The position numbers were made by a program, and so were the translations under genes. Positions 17,313 to 26,343 of a stretch of 64,000 nucleotides of DNA are shown here, one piece after another. The stretch is from Paracoccus seriniphilus (GTDB taxonomy: Bacteria > Pseudomonadota > Alphaproteobacteria > Rhodobacterales > Rhodobacteraceae), in contig NZ_CP067129.1 in NCBI RefSeq assembly GCF_028553745.1, forward strand, positions 726,501 to 790,500. Direction: 5' to 3'. Position 1 is the stretch's first letter. Every line of letters starts with the position of its first letter. The notes beneath the pieces were generated by a model. The model saw nothing but the letters and a program-made list of their open reading frames with translations. It was not told the DNA's origin and made no database searches.

Positions 17313-18242
17313 TCATTCGTATTCGGCCATATCGGCGGCAGCTTCGGGGTCAACTGCGCCGAAATCGGCCCCGTCGGTCAGATTCTGCCCCAGATCGATG
17401 CCGCCGCAATTCAGGACGGTCATCCGCCGCTCTGCCTCGGCGGCGGGGGCGCTGCCGGGAAAGCGGGCCGGGATTTCCGCCAGATACAGGCAAGAGGCCG
17501 TCGGGTCGCCATCGGATGCGATCACCCGCGCAAGCCCCAGCAGGCTTTCGGCCGCACGCGGACCATCGGGCGAGGAGGCAAAGCTCTCCAGCCAGGCTGC
17601 CGCCGCGCCCTGCGTATCGCCCAGACTGTCCAGCGCCGCACCGCGCAGGAACAGCGCTTCGGCGATCAGGGGGCCGCCGGCGTGGTTCTCGGCCACGGCA
17701 CCGAAAAGATCCGCGGCGCGTTGAAAATCGCCGTTATTCATCGCGGCCTGCGCCTGATCGAAATCGGCCTGCTCTGCATTTGTCGTTGCCTTGCCGGTCG
17801 GGCCCGATGCCAGCCCGGATTCGGCTGGCCCGACCTGCGACGAGGTCACACCGCCACCGCCCAGACCACCCAGGTCCGGCGTGGTCATCAGCGCGCTCAG
17901 GTCGCAATTCTCGTCCATCTCGCACAGGCGGAACTCGATATCGTCGATGCGGCGGGTGCCATCGGCCACGATCCGTTGAATGCGGTTCTGCAGCTGTTCG
18001 ACGCGATCGGTCAACTGCGAGAGGTGACGCTCCATCGCATTCATCCGGTCAATCGCGGCATCTCCGCCAGCAGCCTGAAAGCCGGCCGCGCCCGATGCCA
18101 CAAGTTCGGATCGCAGGGCCTGAAGCTCGTTTCGCAATTGCGTCAGATCCGTCCGCAGATCGGCCAGCGTCGGCTGTTGGGCGGTTGCCGGCAGGGCAAA
18201 CGCCAGAGACAGCACCAGCAGCAGGGCGGCAAGTCTTTGCAT
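17313..18242 (-). CDS. cpoB: Tol-Pal system protein CpoB (YbgF)
   Basis: Periplasmic coordinator of Tol function and septal peptidoglycan synthesis. The 309-residue protein begins with a signal peptide (MQRLAALLLVLSLAFALPATAQ). A coiled coil with LRNELQALRSEL follows at about residues 30-100, then a Gly-rich spacer, then TPR-like repeats (from about 175: ADFDQAQAAMNNGDFQRAAD). Its start shares one base with the pal stop (overlap at 18242). Confidence 0.93.
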   Translation of the reverse strand: MQRLAALLLVLSLAFALPATAQQPTLADLRTDLTQLRNELQALRSELVASGAAGFQAAGGDAAIDRMNAMERHLSQLTDRVEQLQNRIQRIVADGTRRIDDIEFRLCEMDENCDLSALMTTPDLGGLGGGGVTSSQVGPAESGLASGPTGKATTNAEQADFDQAQAAMNNGDFQRAADLFGAVAENHAGGPLIAEALFLRGAALDSLGDTQGAAAAWLESFASSPDGPRAAESLLGLARVIASDGDPTASCLYLAEIPARFPGSAPAAEAERRMTVLNCGGIDLGQNLTDGADFGAVDPEAAADMAEYE

Positions 18243-18775
18243 CAGGATGCGGCCCCGCTGTCGGTCACCACCGTCACGGCACGGCGGTTCTTGGCATAAC
18301 AGGCCTCATCCGAACAGGTTTCGACCGGGCGCTCCTTGCCAAAGCTGAGCGTGCGGATACGGCCTGCAGAGACCCCCTTTGCGACCAGATATTCCTGCAC
18401 GGCACTGGCGCGGCGCGCACCGAGGGCAAGATTGTATTCACGGGTGCCGGTTTCCTCGGCATGCCCCTGAACCACGGCGTTGAAATTGGTGTATTTGTTC
18501 AGCCATTCCGCCTGACGGGCCAGCACGTTGCGCGCCTCGGCGGTCAGGGTCGTCTGACCCGAGGGGAACAGCACGGTGTCGCCGACCGTGTTGCGGAAAT
18601 ACTGGGCCGTCGCCTCGATACCCAGCGCACCACCGGCGAGGTCACCCTGATAGAGTGCCCCGGCACTGGTATTGGCATAGGGATCATAGATCTGCTGAGG
18701 GGGCTCGGGGGGCTGGGCACATGCGGCCAGACCCAGAAGACAGGCGGCGGTGACGGGCTTTGTCCAGGCTTTCAT
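18242..18775 (-). CDS. pal: Peptidoglycan-associated lipoprotein Pal
   Basis: Outer-membrane lipoprotein that binds peptidoglycan and TolB. The 177-residue precursor has a lipobox LAAC with the acylated Cys at about residue 19. The OmpA-like domain includes NAVVQGHAEETGTREYNLAL and GARRASAVQEYL, matching the diaminopimelate-binding fold. The gene lies 40 nt after tolB and touches cpoB. Confidence 0.96.
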   Translation of the reverse strand: MKAWTKPVTAACLLGLAACAQPPEPPQQIYDPYANTSAGALYQGDLAGGALGIEATAQYFRNTVGDTVLFPSGQTTLTAEARNVLARQAEWLNKYTNFNAVVQGHAEETGTREYNLALGARRASAVQEYLVAKGVSAGRIRTLSFGKERPVETCSDEACYAKNRRAVTVVTDSGAAS

Positions 18776-18815
18776 CTCGGGCTCCTTCGGGCGGGTCTTG
18801 CTTTGAGCATCTTCC

Positions 18816-20135
18816 TCACGGCATCAACGGACCCCAAGACGGGTCCGAGGCGGCAAAGTCAAGGTCCAGTGGCCGCATGTTGCGTCCGGTAATGTCCACG
18901 GAATGCAGGCGCGGCTGGCCGGTTCCGCCGGGTGCGACGCGCGTGAACATCACCACCCGGCCATTGGGGGCCCAGGTCGGTCCTTCGTCAAGGAATGATT
19001 CCGTCAGGATCTTTTCCGAAGAACCATCCGTGCGCATGACGCCGATATGGAACTTGTCGCCCAGTTGCTTGGTAAAGGCGATCATGTCTCCCTTGGGTGA
19101 CCAGGCGGGGGCGCCATAGCGGCCCTCGCCAAAGCTGATGCGCTCGGGCTCGCCGCCATTCAGGCCGATGATGTACAGTTGCGGCGTCCCCGAGCGATCC
19201 GATTCGAAGACGATGCGCTTGCCATCAGGGCTGAAACTGGGCGAGGTCTCGATCGAGGGCGATGTCGTCAGCGGTCGCTGAGCGCCAGTGGCAGAGTCCA
19301 TCAACCAGATGTCGGTATTGCCGCCCTTTTCCAGCGAGTAGACGATCCAGCGGCCATCCGGGCTGTAGCGCGGTGAAAAGGCCATGCTGTCACCGCCCTG
19401 TGTCAGCGGTCGCGAGGTGACGCTGGCCACGTCCAGAACGCGGATCTGGGGAAAACCGCTGTCAAAGCTGGTGAAGAGGATCGACTTGCCATCGGGCGAG
19501 AACTGCGGTGCCAGAACCAGCGAGGAGCTGTCGGTCATCCACAGGATGTTGGCGCCATCGTAATCCATGACGCCAATACGCTTGATCCGGGCATCCTTGG
19601 GGCCGGTTTCCTGAACGAAGGCCACGCGGCTGTCGAAATAGGGCGCTTCGCCGGTCAGGCGCGAATAGATCTGGTCGGCGATCTTGTGCGCGGCGCGGCG
19701 CCAGTCCACGGCGCGGGCGTCGAATTGCATGCCGTCGCCCTGCGGCTGTCCGGCGAATACATCGAAGAGGCGGAACTTGACGCTGATCTCGTCGCCCGCG
19801 CCGGTGACCTCGGCCGTCACAAGGGCCTGAGCATTGACGGCGCGCCAGTCCTCATAGGCGACGGCGCTGGCAAAGCTGCCGGGGTCTGCGATCTGTGCCT
19901 CGGCGGGGATCTCGCGGAACAATCCGGTTCCGGTCAGGTCGGCGGCCACGACATCGCGGACCTTTCCGGCAATCTCGGCGTCGCCGAAGAATTCGGGGAT
20001 GGCGATGGACATGGGTTCGACAATGCCATCGGTGATTTCGATGCGCAGCGGACCGTCCTGCGCCAAGGCGGGCAGGGAGGCAAGCGGCGTGGCCGTCAGG
20101 CTGAGTGCAAATACAAGTGTCAGTTTGCGGAACAT
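18816..20135 (-). CDS. tolB: Tol-Pal system translocation protein TolB
   Basis: Periplasmic beta-propeller protein that interacts with Pal and TolA. It has 439 residues and a signal peptide ending ALAQ near residue 26. The N-terminal alpha/beta domain extends to about residue 165. Repeated blades carry FSPDGK-type motifs (APQFSPDGKSILF, FSPRYSPDGRWIVY, SPSFSPDGKRIVFES, PAWSPKGDMIAF). GAGAGG precedes the ATG by 6 nt. Confidence 0.97.
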   Translation of the reverse strand: MFRKLTLVFALSLTATPLASLPALAQDGPLRIEITDGIVEPMSIAIPEFFGDAEIAGKVRDVVAADLTGTGLFREIPAEAQIADPGSFASAVAYEDWRAVNAQALVTAEVTGAGDEISVKFRLFDVFAGQPQGDGMQFDARAVDWRRAAHKIADQIYSRLTGEAPYFDSRVAFVQETGPKDARIKRIGVMDYDGANILWMTDSSSLVLAPQFSPDGKSILFTSFDSGFPQIRVLDVASVTSRPLTQGGDSMAFSPRYSPDGRWIVYSLEKGGNTDIWLMDSATGAQRPLTTSPSIETSPSFSPDGKRIVFESDRSGTPQLYIIGLNGGEPERISFGEGRYGAPAWSPKGDMIAFTKQLGDKFHIGVMRTDGSSEKILTESFLDEGPTWAPNGRVVMFTRVAPGGTGQPRLHSVDITGRNMRPLDLDFAASDPSWGPLMP

Positions 20136-20195
20136 GTTGTCCTCTCTAACCTTTCTGGCGGGGGCGCAAAAGATGGCGGGAATACCTATGCACCA

Positions 20196-21869
20196 TTAGT
20201 TGAAACCGATTCCCTCCGGGCGGAAATCGACGATGACCTCTTGCCAGCGACCGTATTTCTCGGCCGGCAGCGGATAGCCGTTGCGGCCGCACATCAGGAT
20301 CGCGCGGCGCGCGACGTCGAATGCGTTTTGTGCCGCATGTTTGGATCCGCCGCGCAAATCCACCAGGCGCAGGCTGTTGGCATCGGGGCGGCCATCCGGG
20401 CCCATCCTGAATTCGACCGAGATCGACATCCTTGCCGCCTCGAGAGACAGGGCACCGACATTCCAGCATTGCCCGATCGCGGTGCGAAAGCCGTCGCGCT
20501 CGGACAGCGAAAGGGGCTGGCCAAGCGGCGCAGCCCCAAGGTTGTCCAGCCCGGCGTCCGAATGTTCTTCGGGATCGGGAAGCGGTGTCGGCGTGATCGG
20601 CACCGGGGTCAGTTGCAGGGGGTCCGGCGCGGGTTCCCGGGCGGATTCTTGCGGGGGCGCCTGTGTGGCGGACATGGCTTCGGAAAGCGCCGCGCTCAAC
20701 GGGTCCTGAGCGACCGAGGCATCGCTTCCACCTTCGATGCGCTGGCGGTTGCCCGAAGCCGTCTCGCCCACCGTGGTCGTGGCGTCGCTGTCCTGCTGGG
20801 CCTCGCGCAGCGCGTCTTCCAGCGCCTGCCTGTCGGCCGCTGCCTGCCGTTCGGCCTCCAGCCGTTCTTCCTCGGCGCGTTGCCGTGCTGCTTCCTGTTC
20901 GGCCTGTTCGGCAGCCTGTCGCTCCGCTTCGGCCTGACGCGCGGCTTCCGCCCGGCGTTCGGCTTCCAGCCGTTCTTCCTCGGCGCGTTTTCGTGCTGCC
21001 TCCTGTTCGGCCTGCTCGGCGGCCCGCCGTTCCGCTTCGGCAGCGCGCTGTCTTTCTGCTTCCCGCGCAGCCTGACGTTCAGCTTCGGCGGCGCGTTCTG
21101 CCGCTTCGGCCTGTTGGCGGGCCTGTTCCGCGCGCTCTTCTTCGGCGCGGGCGGCGGCAGCCTGCCGTTCCGCTTCGGCTTCAGCCTCCGCTGCGGCTTG
21201 CCGTTCGGCCGCCCGTTGCGCCTCTTCGGCGGCCTCGGCCTCGGCAGCGGCCCGGGCGGCCAGCCGTTCATTGCGGGCTTCGACCAGATCGGCCGGGCGC
21301 GGCTGGGGCAGCGCCGAACTGTCCAGCGCCAGGGCCGAGCGTGGCGGAACCGGCGGCGCGACCTGGTCCTGCGGCGCGGCGCTGGGTTGTGCGGGCTGTG
21401 GAGCCGTCTGCGGAGCGGAGACCCCCTGCGGAACGGGCGGGGCCGCCTCTTCGATTTCAGGGGCCGCAGGTGCGGAGGGAAGGGAACTGGTGACCTCAAT
21501 GCGCGGTTGCGATGAAAAATCGCTCAGGTCCGGCTTGGCCTCGGGCGCATCCGGCTGGGCAAGCTCTTGTGCACTGTCCTGAACATCAGGCGTATCGCTG
21601 GTCTCGGGCATCGTGCCGGCATCGGTTTCGGTGGCCGGCTGGGGAATGCTGGCCACGGCCGTTGCCTCGGGCGATACCGGGCCCGATCCGCGCGCGGCCG
21701 CGGCATAGGCTTCGAATTCGGCGCCGCTCATTGTCGAGACTTCTGTGGTGCGGACGGGAACCGAGGGCTGGGGGCGAAACAGGACGCCGCCCAGCAAGGC
21801 CCAGAGGATCAGCGCGACATGAGCCGCGCCCGAGATCCAGTAACCGATACGGCCCTCGCGTTCTTCCAT
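20196..21869 (-). CDS. tolA: TolA-type protein with long Ala/Glu/Arg coiled coil
   Basis: Inner-membrane protein that spans the periplasm and links TolQR to TolB/Pal. One N-terminal helix (GYWISGAAHVALILWALLGG) is followed by a Pro/Gln-rich acidic region. A charged helical rod lies at about residues 200-350 and includes a 36-residue tandem duplication. The C-terminal TonB-like domain contains IGQCWNVGALS and VEFRMGPDGRP. At 557 residues it is longer than E. coli TolA (421). It starts 3 nt after tolR. Confidence 0.93.
   Translation of the reverse strand: MEEREGRIGYWISGAAHVALILWALLGGVLFRPQPSVPVRTTEVSTMSGAEFEAYAAAARGSGPVSPEATAVASIPQPATETDAGTMPETSDTPDVQDSAQELAQPDAPEAKPDLSDFSSQPRIEVTSSLPSAPAAPEIEEAAPPVPQGVSAPQTAPQPAQPSAAPQDQVAPPVPPRSALALDSSALPQPRPADLVEARNERLAARAAAEAEAAEEAQRAAERQAAAEAEAEAERQAAAARAEEERAEQARQQAEAAERAAEAERQAAREAERQRAAEAERRAAEQAEQEAARKRAEEERLEAERRAEAARQAEAERQAAEQAEQEAARQRAEEERLEAERQAAADRQALEDALREAQQDSDATTTVGETASGNRQRIEGGSDASVAQDPLSAALSEAMSATQAPPQESAREPAPDPLQLTPVPITPTPLPDPEEHSDAGLDNLGAAPLGQPLSLSERDGFRTAIGQCWNVGALSLEAARMSISVEFRMGPDGRPDANSLRLVDLRGGSKHAAQNAFDVARRAILMCGRNGYPLPAEKYGRWQEVIVDFRPEGIGFN
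20858..21043. repeat. 108-bp tandem duplication within tolA rod region
   Basis: Two similar segments offset by exactly 108 bp (anchors at 20860 and 20968) encode the repeated RAEEERLEAER and EQEAAR motifs. The similarity runs for about 80 bp of each unit. It preserves frame and adds 36 residues to the helical rod. Confidence 0.7.
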
Positions 21870-21872
21870 GGG

Positions 21873-22325
21873 TCAGCGATCCAGTCGCGGGCCGCCGGTA
21901 TCGGTGACCAGCACGATATTGGTATAGCCAGCCGCGTTCAGCGCCCCCATGACCTGAACCACGCGGGCATAGGGGATCGCGCCGTCGGCGCGCAGGAAGA
22001 TCTTGTCGGTCTGGCGTTCCTGCAGGATGGCGCTCAGGCGGCCGATCACCTCGTCGTCGGCCACGGGCGTGTTCATCAGCGTGATCGCCCCTTCGGCGGG
22101 GATCGAGATCACAAGCGGCTCTTCCTGTTCCGAGGGCACGGCGGTGGCGGCCGTCTTGGGCAGGTTGACGGGCACACCCGCAGTCATCAGCGGCGCGGCG
22201 ACCATGAAGATCACCAGCAGCACCAGCATCACATCGACAAAGGGCGTGACGTTGATTTCGGACATTGGCGCATTGCGCCGCCGCCCGCGGCCTTTCCGAC
22301 TGACTCTCTTGACGACATCCGCCAT
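21873..22325 (-). CDS. tolR: Tol-Pal system protein TolR
   Basis: ExbD/TolR family stator subunit of the proton-driven TolQR motor, 150 residues. The single helix contains MSEINVTPFVDVMLVLLVIF, with the essential Asp in FVDVML, and a periplasmic domain follows. I chose the ATG at 22325, which lies 10 nt after the tolQ stop; the ORF runs upstream to 22421 but that would overlap tolQ and lacks similarity. Confidence 0.96.
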   Translation of the reverse strand: MADVVKRVSRKGRGRRRNAPMSEINVTPFVDVMLVLLVIFMVAAPLMTAGVPVNLPKTAATAVPSEQEEPLVISIPAEGAITLMNTPVADDEVIGRLSAILQERQTDKIFLRADGAIPYARVVQVMGALNAAGYTNIVLVTDTGGPRLDR

Positions 22326-22335
22326 ATGCGCGCCC

Positions 22336-23037
22336 TCAGCCTTCGCCGTCCAGCTGACGCGACAGCAGGGTCGAGAATTCGTCAGCAAAGACTTCCCAGT
22401 TCCCGACCACGCGCTCGGCATCGCCCGACAGCTTGTTGTAGAAGATCACCGCCGGGATGGCCGCCAGCAGGCCCAATGCGGTTGCCAGCAGCGCCTCGGC
22501 AATGCCGGGAGCGACGACGGCAAGGCTGGTGTTCTGGGACATGGCAATGCCTTCAAAGGCGGTCTTGATGCCCCAGACGGTGCCGAACAGGCCGATGAAG
22601 GGGGCGGTCGCCCCGACCGTCGCAAGGAAGGACAGGCCTTTGAACAGACGCGATTCCTCGCGCTGGATGGCAACATTCATGGCACGATCGATCCGCTGCA
22701 CGCCACCGGGGATCAACGCCCCGTCCTCGCGATGGCTGCGCCGCCATTCGATCATGCCGGCGGCAAAGATCCGTTCGGACGCGCCCGAGGGCGTTTCGCC
22801 CAGCCGGTCGAACAGATCGTCCAGGGGTTCGCCCGACCAGAAGGCGCGGTCAAAGCGGTTCGCCTCGCGCCGTGCGGCGGCAAGGCTGATGAGTTTCTGG
22901 ATGATGATGGCCCATCCCCAGAAAGAGGCGACGATCAGCAGGATCATCACGATCTTGACCGTCAGCGAAGCGCGCGCAAACAGCGCCACCAGCGAGAAAT
23001 CGAGGGCCTGCGCGGCCTGAATGGGTTCCATAGTCAC
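22336..23037 (-). CDS. tolQ: Tol-Pal system protein TolQ
   Basis: MotA/TolQ/ExbB family inner-membrane proton channel subunit, 233 residues. The first helix lies near residues 25-45, and the two C-terminal helices contain ATVGATAPFIGLFGTVWGI and the AIPAVIFYNKL segment. It is first of the tolQRAB-pal-cpoB block. The 106-bp region upstream holds a perfect hairpin (AGGGCT-TTT-AGCCCT at 23089-23103) and two TAGCCCTT copies but no firm promoter. Confidence 0.96.
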   Translation of the reverse strand: MTMEPIQAAQALDFSLVALFARASLTVKIVMILLIVASFWGWAIIIQKLISLAAARREANRFDRAFWSGEPLDDLFDRLGETPSGASERIFAAGMIEWRRSHREDGALIPGGVQRIDRAMNVAIQREESRLFKGLSFLATVGATAPFIGLFGTVWGIKTAFEGIAMSQNTSLAVVAPGIAEALLATALGLLAAIPAVIFYNKLSGDAERVVGNWEVFADEFSTLLSRQLDGEG

Positions 23038-23143
23038 TGCCTCATCGTCAACGGGCCGGTTTGTCGGGCCTTCTAGCCCTTCTGTAGCAGGGCTTTTAGC
23101 CCTTGGCGCAACACAATGCCGTCACCAGAATGGGCAGCATGTG

Positions 23144-23878
23144 TCAGGAAAATGTTAACCGGTGCCGGGCCATCGCCTCGTATGAGGGCTGCAGTTCCGC
23201 GGCCAGACGTGCCAGGTCACCTTCCAGTTCCGGCGCGGGGCCCTCGGCACCGGCAAAGCCGCGCGAGGCATTGACGGCATCATACCAGACCTGCCCCCAG
23301 ACGCCGTCCTCGGGGTGGGGCCCCGGCTGCCAGTCGAGCATCCGCGGGGTAAAGGGAATGTCGATGGCCTCGCACAGTGCTGTCAGCGCACGGGCAGGAT
23401 CGCGCCTTATGTCGGCGCTGTCGATGACCACTGGGCTGGCACCGGCATCGGACATCTCGCGGAAAAGCTGCCATTGGCGTTCAAAGCCCAGTTCTGCCGG
23501 ATCGGGCAGCCCGCGCTTCTTGCTGAACGAGGCGACCACGCGGGCCGGTTCGCGGATCAGGAAGACATTGGTCAGCCTGTGGGTCCAGGTGATGTCCATA
23601 TCGGGCAGCATGTGCTGGACCATGTGTTTCTGATACTGGATCGGCTGGTTGACCTTTGTCACCGTCAGATCCGGCAGGACATCGCGCCAGTCGGCGGGTT
23701 GGCTGGCGATGACCTCGTCACGCATGGGATGCGGCAGCCCGGTCTTCAGCAGGTAATGCGCGTAAAAGGGTTCATCCACGCAGGTGCAGTCGCCCCTTGC
23801 GCCGAAGGCACGCATCATTGCGGTCGACAGGTTGCGCGGCCCCGACCACATGGCGATTCGCTTGGTCTCAGCCATCAC
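23144..23878 (-). CDS. Sulfotransferase-like P-loop protein
   Basis: A 244-residue soluble protein with the sulfotransferase fold signatures. The N-terminal SGPRNLSTAMMRAFG corresponds to the PAPS 5'-phosphosulfate loop, and FLIREPARVVASF matches the 3'-phosphate region. The acceptor is unknown, and these families also include proteins of unproved activity. The start overlaps ybgC by 11 nt, so the two are probably co-transcribed, and the stop lies 106 nt before tolQ. This insertion between ybgC and tolQ departs from the common ybgC-tolQRAB order. Confidence 0.7.
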   Translation of the reverse strand: MMAETKRIAMWSGPRNLSTAMMRAFGARGDCTCVDEPFYAHYLLKTGLPHPMRDEVIASQPADWRDVLPDLTVTKVNQPIQYQKHMVQHMLPDMDITWTHRLTNVFLIREPARVVASFSKKRGLPDPAELGFERQWQLFREMSDAGASPVVIDSADIRRDPARALTALCEAIDIPFTPRMLDWQPGPHPEDGVWGQVWYDAVNASRGFAGAEGPAPELEGDLARLAAELQPSYEAMARHRLTFS

Positions 23879-24281
23879 CCGGGCCTTTCAGGCATTCCGC
23901 CAGCCGCGCGGGCAGCCGCGAGGGGCGGCCGCGCTGGTCCAGACATGCGATGGTCACCGTGGCGGAAAACAGCTTTTCCTCGTTGCGGCGGACGATCTGT
24001 TCGACCACGATCCGTGCCGGACTGAGGCTGGCCAGACGGGTTTCGACATCAAGCAAGTCGTCGAAACGGGCGGGTTTCAGGTAGTCGGCTTCGACACGGC
24101 GCACGGCAAAGACCTTGCCCTCGTCCTGCTTCATCGCAACCTGGTCCACGCCCAATTCACGCAGCCATTCCGAACGGCCACGTTCGATGAACTTCAGGTA
24201 ATTCGCATAATAGACGATCCCGGCAAGGTCGGTGTCTTCGTAATAGACGCGCAGGGTCAGGCAATGGGTCATGGGGGCCAT
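23868..24281 (-). CDS. ybgC: Tol-Pal-associated acyl-CoA thioesterase YbgC
   Basis: Hot-dog fold thioesterase of 137 residues. The 4HBT signature VYYEDTDLAGIVYYANYLKF with the catalytic Asp sits near residue 20, followed by FIERGRSEWL. Members act on acyl-CoA or acyl-ACP substrates and are linked genetically to Tol-Pal. ATGs at 24281 and 24272 are both possible starts; I use the longer, preceded by a weak CTAGG. Confidence 0.93.
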   Translation of the reverse strand: MAPMTHCLTLRVYYEDTDLAGIVYYANYLKFIERGRSEWLRELGVDQVAMKQDEGKVFAVRRVEADYLKPARFDDLLDVETRLASLSPARIVVEQIVRRNEEKLFSATVTIACLDQRGRPSRLPARLAECLKGPGDG

Positions 24282-24320
24282 CCTAGGGGCGGGGCGCAGG
24301 GCCCGCAATCATTGGCATGT

Positions 24321-24893
24321 TCAGACCGACAGTCTGGCAAACAGCCGCAGCGCATGGCTGGGATCGCCAGCGGCGACGGGCAGGGCCGGATCATAGGCGG
24401 CCCTGATCAGCGCGGCCAGTTCGGGACTGGGGGTGATGTCGGCCGCAAAACTCAGCGTGGCGCGCATGGTCAGTGCTTCGGCCAGCTCGGCGGGATGGGC
24501 ATCGGCCAGGGCGCCCGACATCCGCACAAAGCTGAGACAGGCGCGGATTGCGCCATCGGGATCAAAGCGGAACATGCGATATTGGTCGGCCCGCTGCCGC
24601 TGCAGGCGCCGCGGCAGATCTTCGCTGCCGGTCAGCCTGTCCAGATCGGGCACTTCGGCCAGTTCGGCCCAGTCGCGGACAAAGAAGATCATCAGGTTGC
24701 TGCCCATCTCGGGGTCGGTGTCCGTGACCGGATGGCCGGCATGGGCAAAACCCGCGCGGATGACGGTTCGAAAGATGTCCAGACTTTCATCGGCCAGACC
24801 GAAGATGACAGGGGCGACCGGGCGGCCCCATCTTGCACAAAGATAGCTGCCGTCCTTGCGGGTAAACAGATCCGTAATCTCTTCAGGCGTCAT
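24321..24893 (-). CDS. Conserved protein of unknown function
   Basis: A 190-residue soluble protein beginning MTPEEITDLFTRKDGSYLCA. I do not recognise the family. It has no signal peptide or membrane segment and contains aromatic-rich segments (YRMFRFDPDGAIRACLSFVR). The start at 24893 is chosen because AGGAAG lies 8 nt upstream. It lies downstream of scoAB beyond a terminator-like hairpin and 40 nt upstream of ybgC, so it may lead the ybgC-tol transcript. Confidence 0.7.
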   Translation of the reverse strand: MTPEEITDLFTRKDGSYLCARWGRPVAPVIFGLADESLDIFRTVIRAGFAHAGHPVTDTDPEMGSNLMIFFVRDWAELAEVPDLDRLTGSEDLPRRLQRQRADQYRMFRFDPDGAIRACLSFVRMSGALADAHPAELAEALTMRATLSFAADITPSPELAALIRAAYDPALPVAAGDPSHALRLFARLSV

Positions 24894-24955
24894 CTGCGGG
24901 GCTTCCTGTGGGGCTGGTGATGTCTCGTCGCGCCGCAAGGGCGGGGCGCTGACGC

Positions 24956-24979
24956 AAAACGGGGGGCTGGGCCCCCCGT
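24956..24979 (-). terminator. Terminator after scoB
   Basis: On the minus strand an 8-bp perfect stem (ACGGGGGG / CCCCCCGT) with a 5-nt loop is followed by TTTTGCG. It lies 32 nt after the scoB stop and probably separates scoAB from the downstream gene. Confidence 0.7.
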
Positions 24980-25010
24980 CGGTGTTCTTGCAGGATCGGC
25001 AATCCGGCGA

Positions 25011-25637
25011 TCAGTTGACGATCGTGGCCTTTGTTGCGTTGCGCAATTCTTCCTCGGTGACGCCATCGGCCAGTTCGACGATCTTCAGGCCGCCCTCGAC
25101 GACATCCAGGACGCCCAGATTGGTGATGATGCGATCGACGACACCCTTGCCGGTCAGCGGCAGGGTGCATTCCTTCAGCAGCTTGGATTCGCCGGCCTTG
25201 TTGGTGTGGTCCATCACCACGATCACGCGCTTGACGCCCGCGACCAGATCCATCGCGCCGCCCATGCCCTTGACCAGCTTGCCCGGGATCATCCAGTTCG
25301 CCAGATCGCCGTTTTCGGCCACTTCCATCGCGCCCAGGATCGCCGCCGCGATCTTGCCGCCGCGGATCATGCCAAAGCTGGTGGCGCTGTCGAAATAGGA
25401 GGTGCGCGGCAGCTCGGTGATGGTCTGCTTGCCGGCATTGATCAGGTCGGGATCCTCTTCGCCCTCATAGGGAAAGGGCCCCATGCCCAGCATGCCGTTT
25501 TCCGACTGCAGGGTGATGTCCTTGTCGCCCGTATAATTGGCCACCAGCGTCGGAATGCCGATGCCCAGGTTCACATACATGCCGTCTTCAAGTTCCTCGG
25601 CGGCGCGGGCCGCCATCTGGTCACGATCCCATGCCAT
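25011..25637 (-). CDS. scoB: 3-oxoacid CoA-transferase subunit B
   Basis: Beta subunit of succinyl-CoA:3-oxoacid CoA-transferase, which activates acetoacetate with CoA from succinyl-CoA. It has 208 residues. The catalytic Glu lies in LQSENGMLGMGP; VNLGIGIPTLVANY and GGAMDLVAG are also diagnostic. I start it at the ATG at 25637, which has GAGGAGG upstream and begins one base after the scoA stop; the long upstream ORF extension in this frame is antisense-like shadow of scoA. Confidence 0.96.
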   Translation of the reverse strand: MAWDRDQMAARAAEELEDGMYVNLGIGIPTLVANYTGDKDITLQSENGMLGMGPFPYEGEEDPDLINAGKQTITELPRTSYFDSATSFGMIRGGKIAAAILGAMEVAENGDLANWMIPGKLVKGMGGAMDLVAGVKRVIVVMDHTNKAGESKLLKECTLPLTGKGVVDRIITNLGVLDVVEGGLKIVELADGVTEEELRNATKATIVN

Positions 25638-25638
25638 A

Positions 25639-26343
25639 TCAGGCCTCCTCACGCTTGCGGGTGGTGACTTTCTCGATCCGCTTCTCATGCTCGCCCTGAA
25701 TGATGCGATGCACATAGATGCCGGGCAGATGGATGTGGTCGGGGTCAAGGCTGCCGGGCTTGACGATCTCTTCGACCTCGACCACGCAGACCTTGCCGGA
25801 CATCGCGGCGGGCGGGTTGAAGTTGCGCGCGGTCTTGCGGAACACCAGGTTGCCGGTCTCATCGGCCTTCCAGGCCTTGACGATGGCCAGATCGGCGACG
25901 ATCCCGCGTTCAAGGATATATTCCTCGCCGTCGAAGATCTTGACTTCCTTGCCCTCGGCGATCTGCGTGCCGACGCCGGTCTTGGTGTAGAAACCGGGGA
26001 TGCCGCAGCCGCCGGCGCGCATGCGTTCGGCCAGAGTGCCCTGGGGGTTGAATTCCAGTTCCAGCTCGCCCGAAAGATACTGGCGCATGAATTCAGCGTT
26101 TTCGCCCACATAGGACGAGATCATCTTCTTGATCTGCTTGGTGTCCAGCAGCTTGCCCAGTCCGAAACCGTCAACGCCACAGTTGTTGCTGGCGATCGTC
26201 AGATCCTTCACGCCGCTGTCGACAATGGCATCGATCAGCAATTCCGGGATGCCACAAAGGCCGAACCCTCCGGCCGAGATGAACATCCCGTCCTTCAAGA
26301 GACCATCAAGGGCCTCTGTTGCATTGGTATAGACCTTTTTCAT
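25639..26343 (-). CDS. scoA: 3-oxoacid CoA-transferase subunit A
   Basis: Alpha subunit of the CoA-transferase, 234 residues. The CoA-binding glycine-rich motif [18 protein letters not shown] lies near residue 24. [14 protein letters not shown] and [16 protein letters not shown] are family blocks. GAGGGGG upstream of the ATG serves as ribosome site. It is divergent from the tyrA-like gene across a 265-bp spacer and forms a two-gene operon with scoB. Confidence 0.96.
   Translation of the reverse strand: MKKVYTNATEALDGLLKDGMFISAGGFGLCGIPELLIDAIVDSGVKDLTIASNNCGVDGFGLGKLLDTKQIKKMISSYVGENAEFMRQYLSGELELEFNPQGTLAERMRAGGCGIPGFYTKTGVGTQIAEGKEVKIFDGEEYILERGIVADLAIVKAWKADETGNLVFRKTARNFNPPAAMSGKVCVVEVEEIVKPGSLDPDHIHLPGIYVHRIIQGEHEKRIEKVTTRKREEA

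Noticed and set aside
14363..18892. Two long plus-strand ORFs across ftsH, tilS, cpoB and pal
   Set aside because: They are shadows of the minus-strand genes with low-complexity composition and no motifs.
19686..21515. 609-codon plus-strand ORF with Phe/Gly/Leu-rich repeats
   Set aside because: It is the complement of tolB and the repetitive tolA rod; the repeats come from the TolA coiled coil.
23060..23110. Hairpin and TAGCCCTT repeats upstream of tolQ as a terminator
   Set aside because: No T-tract follows on the minus strand; the stem is short, so I mention it only with tolQ.
25638..26111. N-terminal extension of scoB over scoA
   Set aside because: The extension overlaps scoA out of frame; scoB has a good start at 25637 with GAGGAGG.
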